A DNA stretch of 64,000 nucleotides from Rossellomorea marisflavi. GTDB taxonomy: Bacteria > Bacillota > Bacilli > Bacillales > Bacillaceae_B. The notes under the pieces were generated by a model. The model was not told where the DNA came from. It ran no database searches and saw nothing but the letters and a program-made list of their open reading frames with translations. Shown piece by piece: positions 1 to 7,917 of the stretch. Position numbers and translations under genes: made by a program. Positions within the stretch are counted from its first letter, which is position 1; the number at the start of each line of letters is the position of its first letter. The stretch covers positions 232,163 through 296,162 of the forward strand of contig NZ_LGUE01000004.1 in the NCBI RefSeq assembly GCF_001274775.1. Direction: 5' to 3'.

Positions 1-381
1 GGCCTTGGACGTATAATACTCTCCATTGATGAGGGCCCGGTCATTATCCCCTCCCACCATCCGCTTGCCGATCTTCTCTTGCTGCGTATGGGAATAGCGA
101 ATGCTGTCCTTATTCCCTACCACGATGAACTCCGCCCCCACCTGCTCCTTCATCTGGATCGTCATGGGCTGGATGATCTTCGCTGGATCCTCTGTATGAA
201 ACGCTTCCCGGATACCAGGGATAAGGGACACCGTCGTCGCCACCTGCAGGGCCAACTGACCAACTTCCTGCTCCGTTTCCTTTGATTCAAAATAAGCAAA
301 CGTGCCGCTCAAGAGAAGGATGACCGATGACAGCAACGTCAGGATCAAGACCAGAAGCTTTGTCTGCAGCGATACATTCAT
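1..381 (-). CDS. CitA/DcuS-like sensor histidine kinase, N-terminal part (cut by window edge)
   Basis: The 127 visible codons give a short cytoplasmic start, one hydrophobic membrane segment (about residues 8-30) and the beginning of an extracytoplasmic sensor domain. The stretch around residues 45-110 (VATTVSLIPGIREAF, then GAEFIVVGNKDSIRYSH and GKRMVGGD) is the typical pattern of CitA/DcuS/MalK-type kinases, which bind di- or tricarboxylates outside the cell. The ATG at 381 is preceded by GGGAGGT. The kinase core lies beyond the left edge, so the ligand and partner regulator cannot be read here. Family assignment is from the sensor-domain pattern; the ligand is unknown. Confidence 0.75.
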   Translation of the reverse strand, partial: MNVSLQTKLLVLILTLLSSVILLLSGTFAYFESKETEQEVGQLALQVATTVSLIPGIREAFHTEDPAKIIQPMTIQMKEQVGAEFIVVGNKDSIRYSHTQQEKIGKRMVGGDNDRALINGEYYTSKA

Positions 382-489
382 CCCACTGACCTCCCCGGTC
401 TCATTTCTTTCATTTTAGAAGGACGTCCGCCGTTTGGCAATATAATTTCTGAATATTCAGATGTAACGAGTGATCCCTTATATTTTCAA

Positions 490-600
490 ACTAAAGAAGG
501 GGACACGCTGGTCATTTAGACTAAGAAAGATTGAAATAAAAGTGACAGCTGAGACTAAATGACAGCTCAAACCTAAATAGTGCCACTACATAGGTCCTCG
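490..600. repeat. Tandem/inverted repeat patch resembling an IS21-type terminus
   Basis: Two adjacent imperfect direct copies, GACAGCTGAGACTAAAT and GACAGCTCAAACCTAAAT, lie at about 543-577. An inverted partner GTCATTTAGACTAA sits at about 511-524. Multiple short terminal repeats of this kind are known at the ends of IS21-family elements. No transposase gene is nearby, so this would be a remnant. The rest of 382-905, upstream of the lipoprotein gene, shows no convincing gene on either strand. Confidence 0.3.
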
Positions 601-915
601 ATTCCCGTTTCAAAGCAAGAGACGGAAGAAGTTGAATGCATCATATTGATACAGGATAAATAAATAAAATTTCCCATCAAGAGGGTTAAATCCATAAACT
701 GGAGGGTAATGGTATTTCAGGTGACAAAAGACTCAAACTCCTCGGAATAATCACAAATCCGAATGACAAAAGATTCATGGCAAGACAATCCTTCCTGGTG
801 ACGTTTTTCCTGTTTTTGAATTTATGGGTACATTCACCTGTTAATACTTTACAGTTTCTTTTACAATAAAGAAGTTCTTTTACGTACATCATCCCATTAG
901 GAGGATTGTTAACAC

Positions 916-1857
916 ATGAAACATAAATGGAAACTGTTCTTATGTGGTATAAGCATCTCATTATTATTAGGAGGTTGTTTTGGAGTGGACAGCGGAAAAA
1001 AATCAGAAGCGAAGAAGACGGATACGAAGCAGGGAGTCGATGATCGCCCTGAAGATAGGTTTGAAAGCGCACTCACCTATACTGGTGAGGGGTATGACCT
1101 ACCTGGAGGAGAAGAAAACGAAAAGATAGCTAAAGAGCATAAGGATGAAGTAGTAAAGGCGACTAAGGATTATCTGAAAGAAAAGTATAATACGGATATA
1201 GAAGTTCACAACATGGTAGGAAACAAAGATGGAGTCACAGTCTTCTTTGAGTCTATTGGTGACGTACATTTTTACTCTACAGCAATCGTTCCAATTGACT
1301 CAGATAATCAAAAAGTATTGTCTGATAAAGTTTGGACGTTGGAAGGTGAAGTAGAGAAAGGGATTGAAACAGGATTGTACGCCTTGAAGATGAAGGATGA
1401 ATTTAAAAATTTGGACTCTCTAATTGAATCGCTAATAGAAGAAGACAAAAACATTGTTGGTAGAAAAATTGAAGCCCTGCAGAATGTTGGGGGTAACGGC
1501 TTTATGACACCTTACTACATTGTCCAGCCATTGGATGCCGAAGAAGCCCTTAAAGATGCTTATGACCTCTATATTAGTAGCTCACAAAAGAATACCGATG
1601 AAATAATAAATTCTATAAAAGAAATTAATAACGAGGACTTTTTATTCTCTATACAATTTTTCATGAAAACCGCTAAAGAGCAACCCAATAAAGACACTTT
1701 CAACAAAGTTAAGGAATCATTAGAAACGTCCAATAATCTCCCTAGTGGAACTTATGTTATCCAGATAAACGATAACTATATTGATAAAGAATCGTCGGAA
1801 GGTTACAAGAAAAACTCTATAAGTTTAGAAGTTTTCGAGGGAATAAAAAAAAATTAG
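916..1857 (+). CDS. DUF1672 lipoprotein, probable immunity protein of the adjacent lipase toxin (TilA-like)
   Basis: The 313-residue protein starts with a lipoprotein signal peptide whose lipobox is LLGGC (Cys at residue 21), followed by a lysine-rich linker, so it should be anchored on the outer face of the membrane. The body matches the DUF1672 family as I remember it from staphylococci: YTGEGYDLPGG, then a conserved helix, the VHFYSTAIVPID and VLSDKVWTLEGEVE segments, and LPSGTYVIQINDN near the C-terminus. AGGAGG stands 11 nt before the ATG. The next gene begins 11 bp downstream, so the two are co-transcribed. In S. aureus, lipoproteins of this kind protect against the type VII-secreted lipase TslA. 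The immunity role here is inferred from family and neighbour. The gene is visibly A+T-rich compared with flanking genes. Confidence 0.8.
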   Translation: MKHKWKLFLCGISISLLLGGCFGVDSGKKSEAKKTDTKQGVDDRPEDRFESALTYTGEGYDLPGGEENEKIAKEHKDEVVKATKDYLKEKYNTDIEVHNMVGNKDGVTVFFESIGDVHFYSTAIVPIDSDNQKVLSDKVWTLEGEVEKGIETGLYALKMKDEFKNLDSLIESLIEEDKNIVGRKIEALQNVGGNGFMTPYYIVQPLDAEEALKDAYDLYISSSQKNTDEIINSIKEINNEDFLFSIQFFMKTAKEQPNKDTFNKVKESLETSNNLPSGTYVIQINDNYIDKESSEGYKKNSISLEVFEGIKKN

Positions 1858-1868
1858 GGTGATTACTA

Positions 1869-3974
1869 ATGAGCCAAACAAATACAAACATAAAGGCAAA
1901 AACATCAGACCCAGATCTAGTAGAGCTTGCCGGGTACCATTCATATAAAGACTTAAGTAAAGACACTATATTTAAAGTAAACGGAACAAAATTTTTAGTG
2001 TTAGATACTAGATATGAAGATCCCACAGGTCTTGACGCCATGACTGTTCAAAACCTAAAAAACGGAGAGGTTTCAATAATTTACCAAGGTACTCAAGGTC
2101 AAAAGAAAAATGGAAAAATGGACCTTTTAACTGATGCTCAACTTCTTAGCGATATCAATGTAAGACAATTGGAAGCTGCTGATAGTTATTATGTGGAAAT
2201 GAAAGAAAAATACGATTCACTTGGCGGCGTGACCTCCGTTGCAGGTAATTCACTTGGTGGACCGTTAGCCTCAAGTATAGTAGTAAAGCATCCTGAAGAC
2301 GAAGACAACCTTAGGTGTGTAACTTTAGACCCCGCATTACTACCCAAAGGAATGATGGACCCTAACAAAGAATATAAAAATATAATAAATTACTATGGAG
2401 ACAATGACGTTTTAACAACAGCTCTTATAGGATTAGATCTTGATAAACGAATTCCAGGAGAAAGACGTGATATATCATTTGGTTTCCCTTTTGCCGATGA
2501 TAAACTTAAAAATCTCGGACCTTTTCATACTGGATTTTACGGCGACAATGAACATTATGTAGTGGCAGGAGAGAAGATAAATGTTGCAGCCGATGACCAT
2601 ATAATCACCAGTATCTGGACAGGAGAGCCTTTATACAGCGGAAATACTGAGCGCATTGATATTACACCCGAGGCTCTTGCTAAACTCTCGAAGGCTATGA
2701 TCGGGGATGATTTGTCGGTTCACGGTAAGTATACAAGTATAGATAGTTATATGAATAAGTCACAATCACTAGTAGAACAAGAAGGAGAAAGGTTCACTGC
2801 ACGATTGAATGAACTCCAAGATAAAATTGAAGAAATTACTGAGTCACATTTCAGTCATCCCTTGTTCAAAGGCATGAGTACCTTAGCTGCTCCTATCCTA
2901 TTGGAGTTGGACATTTGGATCGCCCTATTGGGTAAAGCAGAATCCTTTGTCAGGTCCATAAATAAGGTACTGGACTCTCCCCCGCTTGAGCTAGTAGAGC
3001 ATATTGTCAACATTGACCTAAATGTAGCTAATATATTTGAACCCCCACGTGAGTTGCTCTCTCAATTCAAAGAGAATATAGTAGATCTACTACAAGGTTT
3101 CAAGCAATTGAGCGAGCACTTAATACCCACACTTTTAAGCGGTGGGAAACAGGTTGTAGAAGATGTGTTTGTAAATGATTTAAACGCACATTACAAAATC
3201 GTCAACCAGAATATTGAGAAAGTGTCAAAGCATATTGAACTGTTTAACTTTAAAACAAATTTCGTCAGGGCAGAGATGGTCATGCGTGATAAAAATTTGG
3301 CTGACTCAATCACAAATAAGGGCTCATTACTTGCAGTCGCTCCTTCGATGCTGAATAGTTCTGGGGAACCATTAACGGAATCAGACCATATGCTAGTTGG
3401 TATGAAATTAGGTGATCTGATTCTCGATGAAAGCATCGCCATTCTCACTGCTTTTGGGAATAACATTATCCAAGCAGTAGTAGGAACCCTAATAGGAATT
3501 GTTTCAGCACTAGAAGGGTCCCTTGAAGCAACAATCCTGCAAATTAAGTCAAAAGCTAAGATAGACTCAGTCGCCATTCCTATGGATTTCTTGGGGCTAT
3601 ACTCGAATCTTGCAAATAAAGTGAATGCTATAGCTGAGTCAGCAATCGCCCCGCTTGAAGAGATTACTGGAACACTGGGTGGAGTTAGAGATGGACTAAC
3701 TAGAGTATTCTTTGGTTTCCCTAACATTGTGAATGAATTTAAACCCTTCCTTCAAAATGCAATTTTGGATCAATTTAAACTAGCTGAGATCAACATTTTA
3801 AACGGCGTATCTTCTTCTCTACATGGAGAATTAGAATTGCTCTTCGAAGATATAATCTATCAACTTAGTGAACATAAGGGCAATTCCATCACTGCACTTC
3901 ACGATACTTCCCAAAAGGTAAAAGCCGATCTAGAAACCGTTCGCGAACAAATTGAACGGATTACATTCAGTTAG
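1869..3974 (+). CDS. TslA-like lipase toxin: N-terminal alpha/beta-hydrolase, C-terminal helical secretion domain
   Basis: The 701-residue protein has no signal peptide. Residues about 15-250 form a lipase-like alpha/beta-hydrolase domain with the nucleophile elbow GNSLGG (Ser128). Candidate acid residues lie in TLDPALLP (Asp154) and YYGDND (Asp178/180), and candidate histidines are His220 and His244. Residues about 270-701 are almost wholly helical and amphipathic. This order (enzyme first, helical targeting domain last) is the reverse of LXG toxins and is the arrangement described for S. aureus TslA, a phospholipase exported by the type VII secretion system. The preceding DUF1672 lipoprotein gene supports that reading. 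The small helical partner genes found beside tslA are not present nearby. SD-like AGGGTGATT precedes the ATG. Function is inferred. Confidence 0.75.
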   Translation: MSQTNTNIKAKTSDPDLVELAGYHSYKDLSKDTIFKVNGTKFLVLDTRYEDPTGLDAMTVQNLKNGEVSIIYQGTQGQKKNGKMDLLTDAQLLSDINVRQLEAADSYYVEMKEKYDSLGGVTSVAGNSLGGPLASSIVVKHPEDEDNLRCVTLDPALLPKGMMDPNKEYKNIINYYGDNDVLTTALIGLDLDKRIPGERRDISFGFPFADDKLKNLGPFHTGFYGDNEHYVVAGEKINVAADDHIITSIWTGEPLYSGNTERIDITPEALAKLSKAMIGDDLSVHGKYTSIDSYMNKSQSLVEQEGERFTARLNELQDKIEEITESHFSHPLFKGMSTLAAPILLELDIWIALLGKAESFVRSINKVLDSPPLELVEHIVNIDLNVANIFEPPRELLSQFKENIVDLLQGFKQLSEHLIPTLLSGGKQVVEDVFVNDLNAHYKIVNQNIEKVSKHIELFNFKTNFVRAEMVMRDKNLADSITNKGSLLAVAPSMLNSSGEPLTESDHMLVGMKLGDLILDESIAILTAFGNNIIQAVVGTLIGIVSALEGSLEATILQIKSKAKIDSVAIPMDFLGLYSNLANKVNAIAESAIAPLEEITGTLGGVRDGLTRVFFGFPNIVNEFKPFLQNAILDQFKLAEINILNGVSSSLHGELELLFEDIIYQLSEHKGNSITALHDTSQKVKADLETVREQIERITFS

Positions 3975-4043
3975 TTCGAATATGGTTTCTTATGACTACT
4001 TAATGTAATTAAATTGAATAAATGTATTTATAATGAACCTGAA

Positions 4044-4080
4044 GAAGGGATATCTATTCTAATGATATCCTTTCTTTTTT
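4044..4080 (+). terminator. Terminator after the lipase toxin gene
   Basis: GGATATC and GATATCC form a 7-bp stem (4048-4054 with 4064-4070) followed by TTTCTTTTTT. It closes the two-gene lipoprotein/lipase unit. The remaining 4081-4257 shows no gene. Confidence 0.8.
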
Positions 4081-4257
4081 AACTGATTTGATAAAATTAC
4101 ACTTTCCCCTTGAAGAGCTTCCTTTTCAACTTTCATATTAGTGGATATTTTTTGTTATGAAATGAATATCTAAAGTGTTCAAATATACTACTAGAAAAGA
4201 TAAGATGATGGTCTACCAGGAGATCAAGCACTTCCTGGAAACCCTTTTATAAAGAAA

Positions 4258-4554
4258 TCACGGCTCGGATATCCCGTTGGCAATGAGCAGCAGATAGATC
4301 ATGAAGCTGGTCACGATGATAAAAACGCCATTTGCCAGAATGCTGAACAGCTTCACGAAGCGTTGTTGTGACCTCATCCCCATGAAGAGAGCCAAGATGA
4401 AGCCCGCGTCAATCAAGGCAAACAGGGCGATGGGCAACCACAGATCGGCTTTCACCAGCTTCCCGATCGGGAACACGAGAATGGAGGCCACCAGCAGGAC
4501 AGCTGTCAGGGAGACCGCCTGCAGGGAACGTTTATCGAGTTTTTCATTTTCCAT
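4258..4554 (-). CDS. Small three-segment membrane protein, unknown function
   Basis: A 98-residue protein with a charged N-terminus (MENEKLDKRS) and three hydrophobic segments at about residues 13-33, 40-58 and 70-92. It starts at an ATG preceded by GGGAGGT. No family is recognised. It reads towards the toxin island and is separated from the divergent 56-codon gene at 4581 by a very short gap. Codon use looks like the ordinary chromosome rather than the A+T-rich island, so the island probably ends before this gene. Confidence 0.7.
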   Translation of the reverse strand: MENEKLDKRSLQAVSLTAVLLVASILVFPIGKLVKADLWLPIALFALIDAGFILALFMGMRSQQRFVKLFSILANGVFIIVTSFMIYLLLIANGISEP

Positions 4555-4580
4555 TTTAAGTACCTCCCAAAAATAATCGA

Positions 4581-4751
4581 TTGGAGTGCATATGTATCAT
4601 TAGCTTAGTCATTCTTACCCTAATCCTTGGTTTCGGATTCATGATTTCAGCAATCAGGGACCATTCAAAACGTGTCCAGGAAAAACAGGACCGGCAGATT
4701 GAATTGCTTCTCGAGCTTAAGAAAGAATTAGAAAAGGATAACAATGAATAA
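4581..4751 (+). CDS. Short single-pass membrane protein with charged helical tail, TTG start
   Basis: A 56-residue frame begins at TTG 4581, the only plausible start after the in-frame stop at 4557. It has one hydrophobic segment (IISLVILTLILGFGFMISA, about residues 6-24) followed by a charged amphipathic tail rich in Gln, Glu and Lys (RQIELLLELKKELEK) that could form a coiled coil. The strongly biased composition suggests a real small protein. There is no clear ribosome binding site, and the nearby ATG at 4592 is in another frame and reaches a stop after three codons. The start may therefore be wrong or damaged. Function is unknown. Confidence 0.5.
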   Translation: MECICIISLVILTLILGFGFMISAIRDHSKRVQEKQDRQIELLLELKKELEKDNNE

Positions 4752-4832
4752 GGCTTTTTGTAACCTTTTTATCGTCGCAAATTTTTCAGCAACTTACAAG
4801 GATTGCTTCACGTTCCATGAATAGTTGAAAAC

Positions 4833-4866
4833 GAAAAAATCCATCGCTGTTGCCGATGGATTTTTC
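4833..4866 (-). terminator. Terminator of the DedA gene
   Basis: AAATCCATCG and CGATGGATTT form a 10-bp stem with T runs on both sides. It overlaps the last codon region of the leftward DedA gene and may work in both directions, also ending the small gene at 4581-4751. Confidence 0.8.
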
Positions 4867-5359
4867 ATAATGTCACCACACCTGCCAGCCTCCCGATGGT
4901 GATGAAGACCGACGTCCAAAGAAGGGATCCGATGGCAACGAACAGGAAGTACTGTTTAAGATCCATGCGGGCAATCCCGGAAAAATAGCAGGTGATATGC
5001 CGTACGCCAGGAATGAAATAGCCGATGATCAAGGAATACGATCCGTACTTCTCCATCCACTTTTCGACCCTTCGCATACGCTTTTCCTTCAGCCCGACCC
5101 ATTTCCCATATTTATCAAGGAACGGTCGACCGGCTTTGTAGCCGATGAAGTAACTGATGGTCATCCCAACAAGGGCCCCTCCAAAACTGAACAATACGGC
5201 CAGTTCATAGTTGAGGGTCCCGACATTTGTGAAATATCCGACCAGCATCATCAGGACCTCATCCGGGACAGGCAGTCCGACGATCCCCAATGTGAGTAAT
5301 AAAAAGACGGCAATATAGCCATAATTGGCGATGATTTGTTCTACTGATTCCAAGTCCAT
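4865..5359 (-). CDS. DedA family membrane protein
   Basis: A 164-residue polytopic protein of the DedA/VTT family. Hallmarks are the re-entrant loop region LPVPDEVLMMLVGYF (about residues 29-43), the glycine-rich FGGALVGMTISYFIGYKAGRP segment (59-79), and GYFIPGVRHITCYFSGIARM with the conserved basic residue (113-132). DedA proteins move lipids or lipid carriers such as undecaprenyl phosphate or phosphatidylethanolamine across the membrane. The length is nearer to short members such as B. subtilis YbfM than to the ~200-residue ones. It is monocistronic with its own terminator. Substrate cannot be told from sequence. Confidence 0.85.
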   Translation of the reverse strand: MDLESVEQIIANYGYIAVFLLLTLGIVGLPVPDEVLMMLVGYFTNVGTLNYELAVLFSFGGALVGMTISYFIGYKAGRPFLDKYGKWVGLKEKRMRRVEKWMEKYGSYSLIIGYFIPGVRHITCYFSGIARMDLKQYFLFVAIGSLLWTSVFITIGRLAGVVTL

Positions 5360-5558
5360 ACAGCATTAAGCTCCCTACGTGAATTCCAGGCAATGATGTT
5401 CCATATTCTTATACGGTTCAACACCGGCAAGAGTTTCAGTTCATGGATATTCTTTCAAAACACTTCTACCATCATACCATAGGGAGCAGGTTTTCTATAG
5501 ATTTTTCCAGAAAACCCATGTATTATTATACAAGAATAATTAATATGAAGTGGTATGT

Positions 5559-6020
5559 ATGATCCTTGTTTTATCCCTGCCTTTAGGTGCGCTGTCTTAT
5601 TATAGTGTCATATCATTTTTAGAAGTAAAAGAAGCCATTGTCCGCAAGCCCGCTTTGGTGCAGCTGAATATTCTCATGGTGATCCCGATTGTGGCGATAG
5701 CGATCTTATCATTTGTCGTATACCTTCTTCACACCCATCTCGAGGATCGCATTTCTCATGCACTACTCGTCCTTAGCTTATGGCTGCTGTGCACCACTGC
5801 ACTGTTTATTATCCGGAATGCCGGTAATCGCAGGCTATCTGTGATCATCCTAGCCTTAATCAGTATGGTCGCAGCCATTGCCATGACCCCGATCGACTTT
5901 TATAATACCGTGTTCGAGGGACCCCATTATGGGCTTCCCTTAGGGATCAGTATATTTTTCATCATCCTGGTTTATATAAACTGGTTTCGTATGGCCCGTT
6001 CCATCACCGCTACAACATAA
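5559..6020 (+). CDS. Four-segment membrane protein, unknown function
   Basis: About 153 residues with hydrophobic segments near residues 1-20, 38-57, 70-87 and 94-112, and a last one at 128-145. The ATG at 5559 is preceded by AAGTGG at good spacing; a GTG at 5550 in the same frame would add three residues. No family is recognised. It stands alone between the DedA gene and a strong terminator, with divergent promoters likely in 5360-5550. The A+T-rich TATTATTATACAAGAATAAT before it is a plausible -10 region. Confidence 0.7.
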   Translation: MILVLSLPLGALSYYSVISFLEVKEAIVRKPALVQLNILMVIPIVAIAILSFVVYLLHTHLEDRISHALLVLSLWLLCTTALFIIRNAGNRRLSVIILALISMVAAIAMTPIDFYNTVFEGPHYGLPLGISIFFIILVYINWFRMARSITATT

Positions 6021-6021
6021 A

Positions 6022-6060
6022 AACGAAGCCCGCGTCAGAGGACGCGGGCTTCGTCTCTTT
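6022..6060 (+). terminator. Strong bidirectional terminator
   Basis: ACGAAGCCCGCGTC and GACGCGGGCTTCGT form a long G+C-rich stem with a small loop, A-rich on the left and TCTCTTT on the right. It lies between the convergent membrane protein gene and tauE-family gene. Confidence 0.9.
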
Positions 6061-6062
6061 AC

Positions 6063-6908
6063 CTAAGCTGATGCACTTGGCTCTTTTCTCTGCTTGTTGA
6101 TCAAGACCGCAAAAAAGGCAACCATGGCAGCGCCGATCAGAATCAAGGATAGGGTCGGGATCTGAAGCAGCTTGAGGATGACGCTTGCTGCTACGATGAT
6201 ATACAGAAATGCGAGCATGCGTTTCACCTTATCCGTTGCAAAGTTCTTCAGCTGGGTTGAGCCGATTGGTGTTCCGATCAGTGCGCCTGCGATGAGAAGG
6301 ACGCCGTGGCGATAGTCAAGTGTTTCTCCTGCTGCCATGTATGAACCGATCCCGGACAGGACGATGATGGAGGCAGCCGTGATGCTCGTTCCGATCGCTT
6401 TTTTCAGGTCCAGCCTGATCCATTTTGACAGGAGCGGCGTCATGACGAATCCACCGCTGACACCCATGAGGGATGAAATGACCCCTGTGATGAACCCGAT
6501 CACCGGAACGGCACCCTTGCCTTTCGGTTTCGCATCGGACTTCTCCTTCCTGAAGAATTGATAGGAGAACCATCCAAGAATGGCAATATAGGCGATGGAG
6601 ATGACGAGGGATGCACCATTTGATGCTTCAAGCCATTTCACGAATGGCGCCGTGACCGTTGACCCGATTACACCAGCGATGCCGAGGATGATGGCAAGTC
6701 GTCCGTTTACATTTTTCAATCGTATATGAGAAATCGTGCCGGTCACCGTGGATCCAAGGGTCAGCATCAAGGAGAGGATGATTGCCTGACTCGGGTCATA
6801 GCCGAGGACCAGGAGCGTCGGAGTCAAAACGATTCCTCCACCTATCCCGAAAAACCCTGACAGGATCCCGATGAACGCACCACCGATGATAAAATAAATC
6901 CATTCCAT
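6063..6908 (-). CDS. TauE/SafE family sulfite or sulfonate exporter
   Basis: A 281-residue membrane protein with about eight hydrophobic segments in two related halves. Each half opens with a glycine-rich motif: GILSGFFGIGGGIVLTPTLL (about residues 14-33) and GFITGVISSLMGVSGGFVMT (139-158). This is the signature of the TauE/SafE family, which exports sulfite, sulfoacetate or related anions. It is transcribed away from a LysR-type regulator gene with a 101-bp shared control region containing a perfect 15-bp palindrome. That arrangement suggests the LysR protein controls it. The true substrate is not shown by the sequence. Confidence 0.85.
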   Translation of the reverse strand: MEWIYFIIGGAFIGILSGFFGIGGGIVLTPTLLVLGYDPSQAIILSLMLTLGSTVTGTISHIRLKNVNGRLAIILGIAGVIGSTVTAPFVKWLEASNGASLVISIAYIAILGWFSYQFFRKEKSDAKPKGKGAVPVIGFITGVISSLMGVSGGFVMTPLLSKWIRLDLKKAIGTSITAASIIVLSGIGSYMAAGETLDYRHGVLLIAGALIGTPIGSTQLKNFATDKVKRMLAFLYIIVAASVILKLLQIPTLSLILIGAAMVAFFAVLINKQRKEPSASA

Positions 6909-6982
6909 TTCTGTTCACTTCCTTCCCTTTAATTATACAGCGGGGAAGTTTATAATAGAAATGAATAATACGAATAGTGTTT

Positions 6983-6997
6983 ATTACGTTTCGTAAT
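6983..6997. promoter_or_regulatory. Palindrome with T-N11-A LysR box before the lysR gene
   Basis: ATTACG-TTT-CGTAAT is a perfect inverted repeat with the T-N11-A spacing typical of LysR-type binding sites. It ends just upstream of the GGAGGTG ribosome site of the regulator and lies between the divergent tauE-family and lysR genes. Autorepression and control of the exporter are likely but inferred. Confidence 0.6.
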
Positions 6998-7009
6998 GGA
7001 GGTGCACCT

Positions 7010-7849
7010 ATGCAAATCGATTGGATCCGGACGTTCGTCACCCTTGCGCAGCTGCAGCATTTTACGAAGACGAGTGAATTCCTGAATTTGTCCCAGCCGA
7101 CGGTGAGCGTCCATATTAAGAAGCTCGAGCAGGCACTCGGCGTTGCCCTCATCAGCCGCTCTTCCAATTCACCCGCCTTTCAATTGACGCCTGCTGGACA
7201 GAAGGTATATGAACAAGGAAAGAAGATGCTGGAAATCGCCCGTTCCATGGAGCACATCCATGATGAAAAGGAAGAGTTCCATCTTCGGATCGGGTCCACG
7301 CATACAGTAAGCGATGTCCTGCTCCCTGACTTTGTGAAACAGCTGAAGCTGATGTATCCCCATGCCCATCTGCAGCTCAGGATCAACAATCATGAGACGA
7401 TCGTGGAGGAACTGAATCACGGCGAAATCGATTTTGCTCTTGTGGAAGGGACCAAGGGGCTCGAGCCCTTCCAGGTAGAAGTCATCGCACGAGATGAGAT
7501 CCGTTTCTTTGCCAGCAATCGCATGAGCCTGGAATCGTCCCCCATCATTTTGAGAGAGCTGGGTTCCGGAACGCGTGAATATGCGGATGATCTCCTGCGA
7601 TCAGAGCGAATCCAGCCTGTGGAAATCCTCGAGGCAAGCAGCCACTCCCTCATCAAGCAGCTCGCCATCCGGGGCCTTGGGATTGCTTTTCTTTCCACTT
7701 CCATGGTGAAAGAGGAGCTCAGGCAGGGGAAACTTGTCCCCATCGATCCTTTTGTTGTCTACCGGCCCTTCTATTTCGTACACGCCGGAAAGTCCGGTGA
7801 GGGAAGTGTCGTGGACAACCTGGTCCAACTTGTTAAAGGTTTGTCATGA
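7010..7849 (+). CDS. LysR family transcriptional regulator
   Basis: A 279-residue LysR-type regulator. The N-terminal winged helix-turn-helix (residues 1-60) shows FTKTSEFLNLSQPTVSVHIKKLE. The rest (about 88-279) is a periplasmic-binding-like effector domain beginning LRIGSTHTVSDVLLPDF. The start is set by GGAGGTG just before ATG 7010; an upstream in-frame start at 6977 has no ribosome site and would lie across the operator. It diverges from the TauE-family gene, which is its likely target. The effector may be a sulfur compound, but that is only context. Confidence 0.85.
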   Translation: MQIDWIRTFVTLAQLQHFTKTSEFLNLSQPTVSVHIKKLEQALGVALISRSSNSPAFQLTPAGQKVYEQGKKMLEIARSMEHIHDEKEEFHLRIGSTHTVSDVLLPDFVKQLKLMYPHAHLQLRINNHETIVEELNHGEIDFALVEGTKGLEPFQVEVIARDEIRFFASNRMSLESSPIILRELGSGTREYADDLLRSERIQPVEILEASSHSLIKQLAIRGLGIAFLSTSMVKEELRQGKLVPIDPFVVYRPFYFVHAGKSGEGSVVDNLVQLVKGLS

Positions 7850-7917
7850 TGAGGAAATCCTTTCACACCGGCTGCATGTATAATGGAAGTACGACCACAT
7901 GGAAAGGAGCTTGAGAG

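Noticed and set aside
686-1072. 128-codon leftward frame overlapping the DUF1672 gene start
   Set aside because: It is antisense to the promoter and signal-peptide region of the lipoprotein gene and has no family resemblance.
3975-4257. Possible small helical partner gene (TlaA-like) downstream of the lipase gene
   Set aside because: No open frame of useful length with a ribosome site exists here; only a terminator and A+T-rich sequence were found.
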